A DNA stretch of 5,776 bases, from contig JAUVXQ010000086.1 of assembly GCA_030603505.1 (NCBI GenBank), positions 1 to 5,776 of the forward strand, in the 5' to 3' direction. This document shows, piece by piece, positions 5,774 through 5,776 of the stretch. How positions within the stretch are numbered: position 1 is the stretch's first letter; every line of letters begins with the position of its first letter. The notes beneath the pieces are model-generated. The model saw only the letters and a program-made list of their open reading frames with translations, was not told where the DNA came from and made no database searches. The stretch comes from Candidatus Heimdallarchaeota archaeon (GTDB taxonomy: Archaea; Asgardarchaeota; Heimdallarchaeia; Heimdallarchaeales; Heimdallarchaeaceae). The position numbers were made by a program, and so were the translations under genes.

Positions 5774-5776
5774 TTG

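Overview
The window reads as AT-rich archaeal DNA. The signs are TATA-like promoter elements, U-tract terminators, GGTGA-type ribosome binding sites inside the minus-strand operon, and a complex I-like gene set of the archaeal Mbh/Mbs/Fpo kind. An Asgard archaeon (for example a Heimdallarchaeia relative) would fit, but that is inference; no single gene here fixes the lineage.

Plus strand, 1-3194. The window opens inside a dihydroorotase/allantoinase-family amidohydrolase (1-672, 5' end missing). A 314-bp gene-free stretch follows; it carries a TATA-like element and a dyad near the expected transcription start of the next gene. That gene (987-1982) is an unrecognised four-helix membrane protein with one extracytoplasmic beta-rich domain and a Ser/Pro-rich linker. 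A U-rich terminator and a short promoter region lead to an APH/RdoA-like small-molecule kinase gene (2151-3194). This gene is a pseudogene: it has two in-frame stop codons, and the catalytic HGD motif is also lost.

Minus strand, 5680-3198. Four tightly packed genes, transcribed toward the pseudogene, encode the peripheral arm of a complex I-like / energy-converting hydrogenase-like enzyme in the order nuoB, nuoC, nuoD, nuoI. Gaps and overlaps are only a few bases, so they should be one transcript. The two 8Fe subunit ends meet the classic electron path: NuoI (two 4Fe-4S clusters) passes electrons to the NuoB cluster and the NuoD catalytic site. No membrane-arm gene (H, A, J-N) and no NuoEFG input module lies in the window. 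NuoD keeps the first cysteine of each of the two hydrogenase CxxC pairs but has an acidic residue in place of the second, and NuoB has only one cysteine where its relatives have two. The enzyme therefore looks intermediate between [NiFe] hydrogenases and complex I, recalling the Mbx/Mbs group.

Upstream of nuoB are two 14-bp near-identical direct repeats exactly 21 bp apart, a good candidate for a tandem operator controlling the operon.
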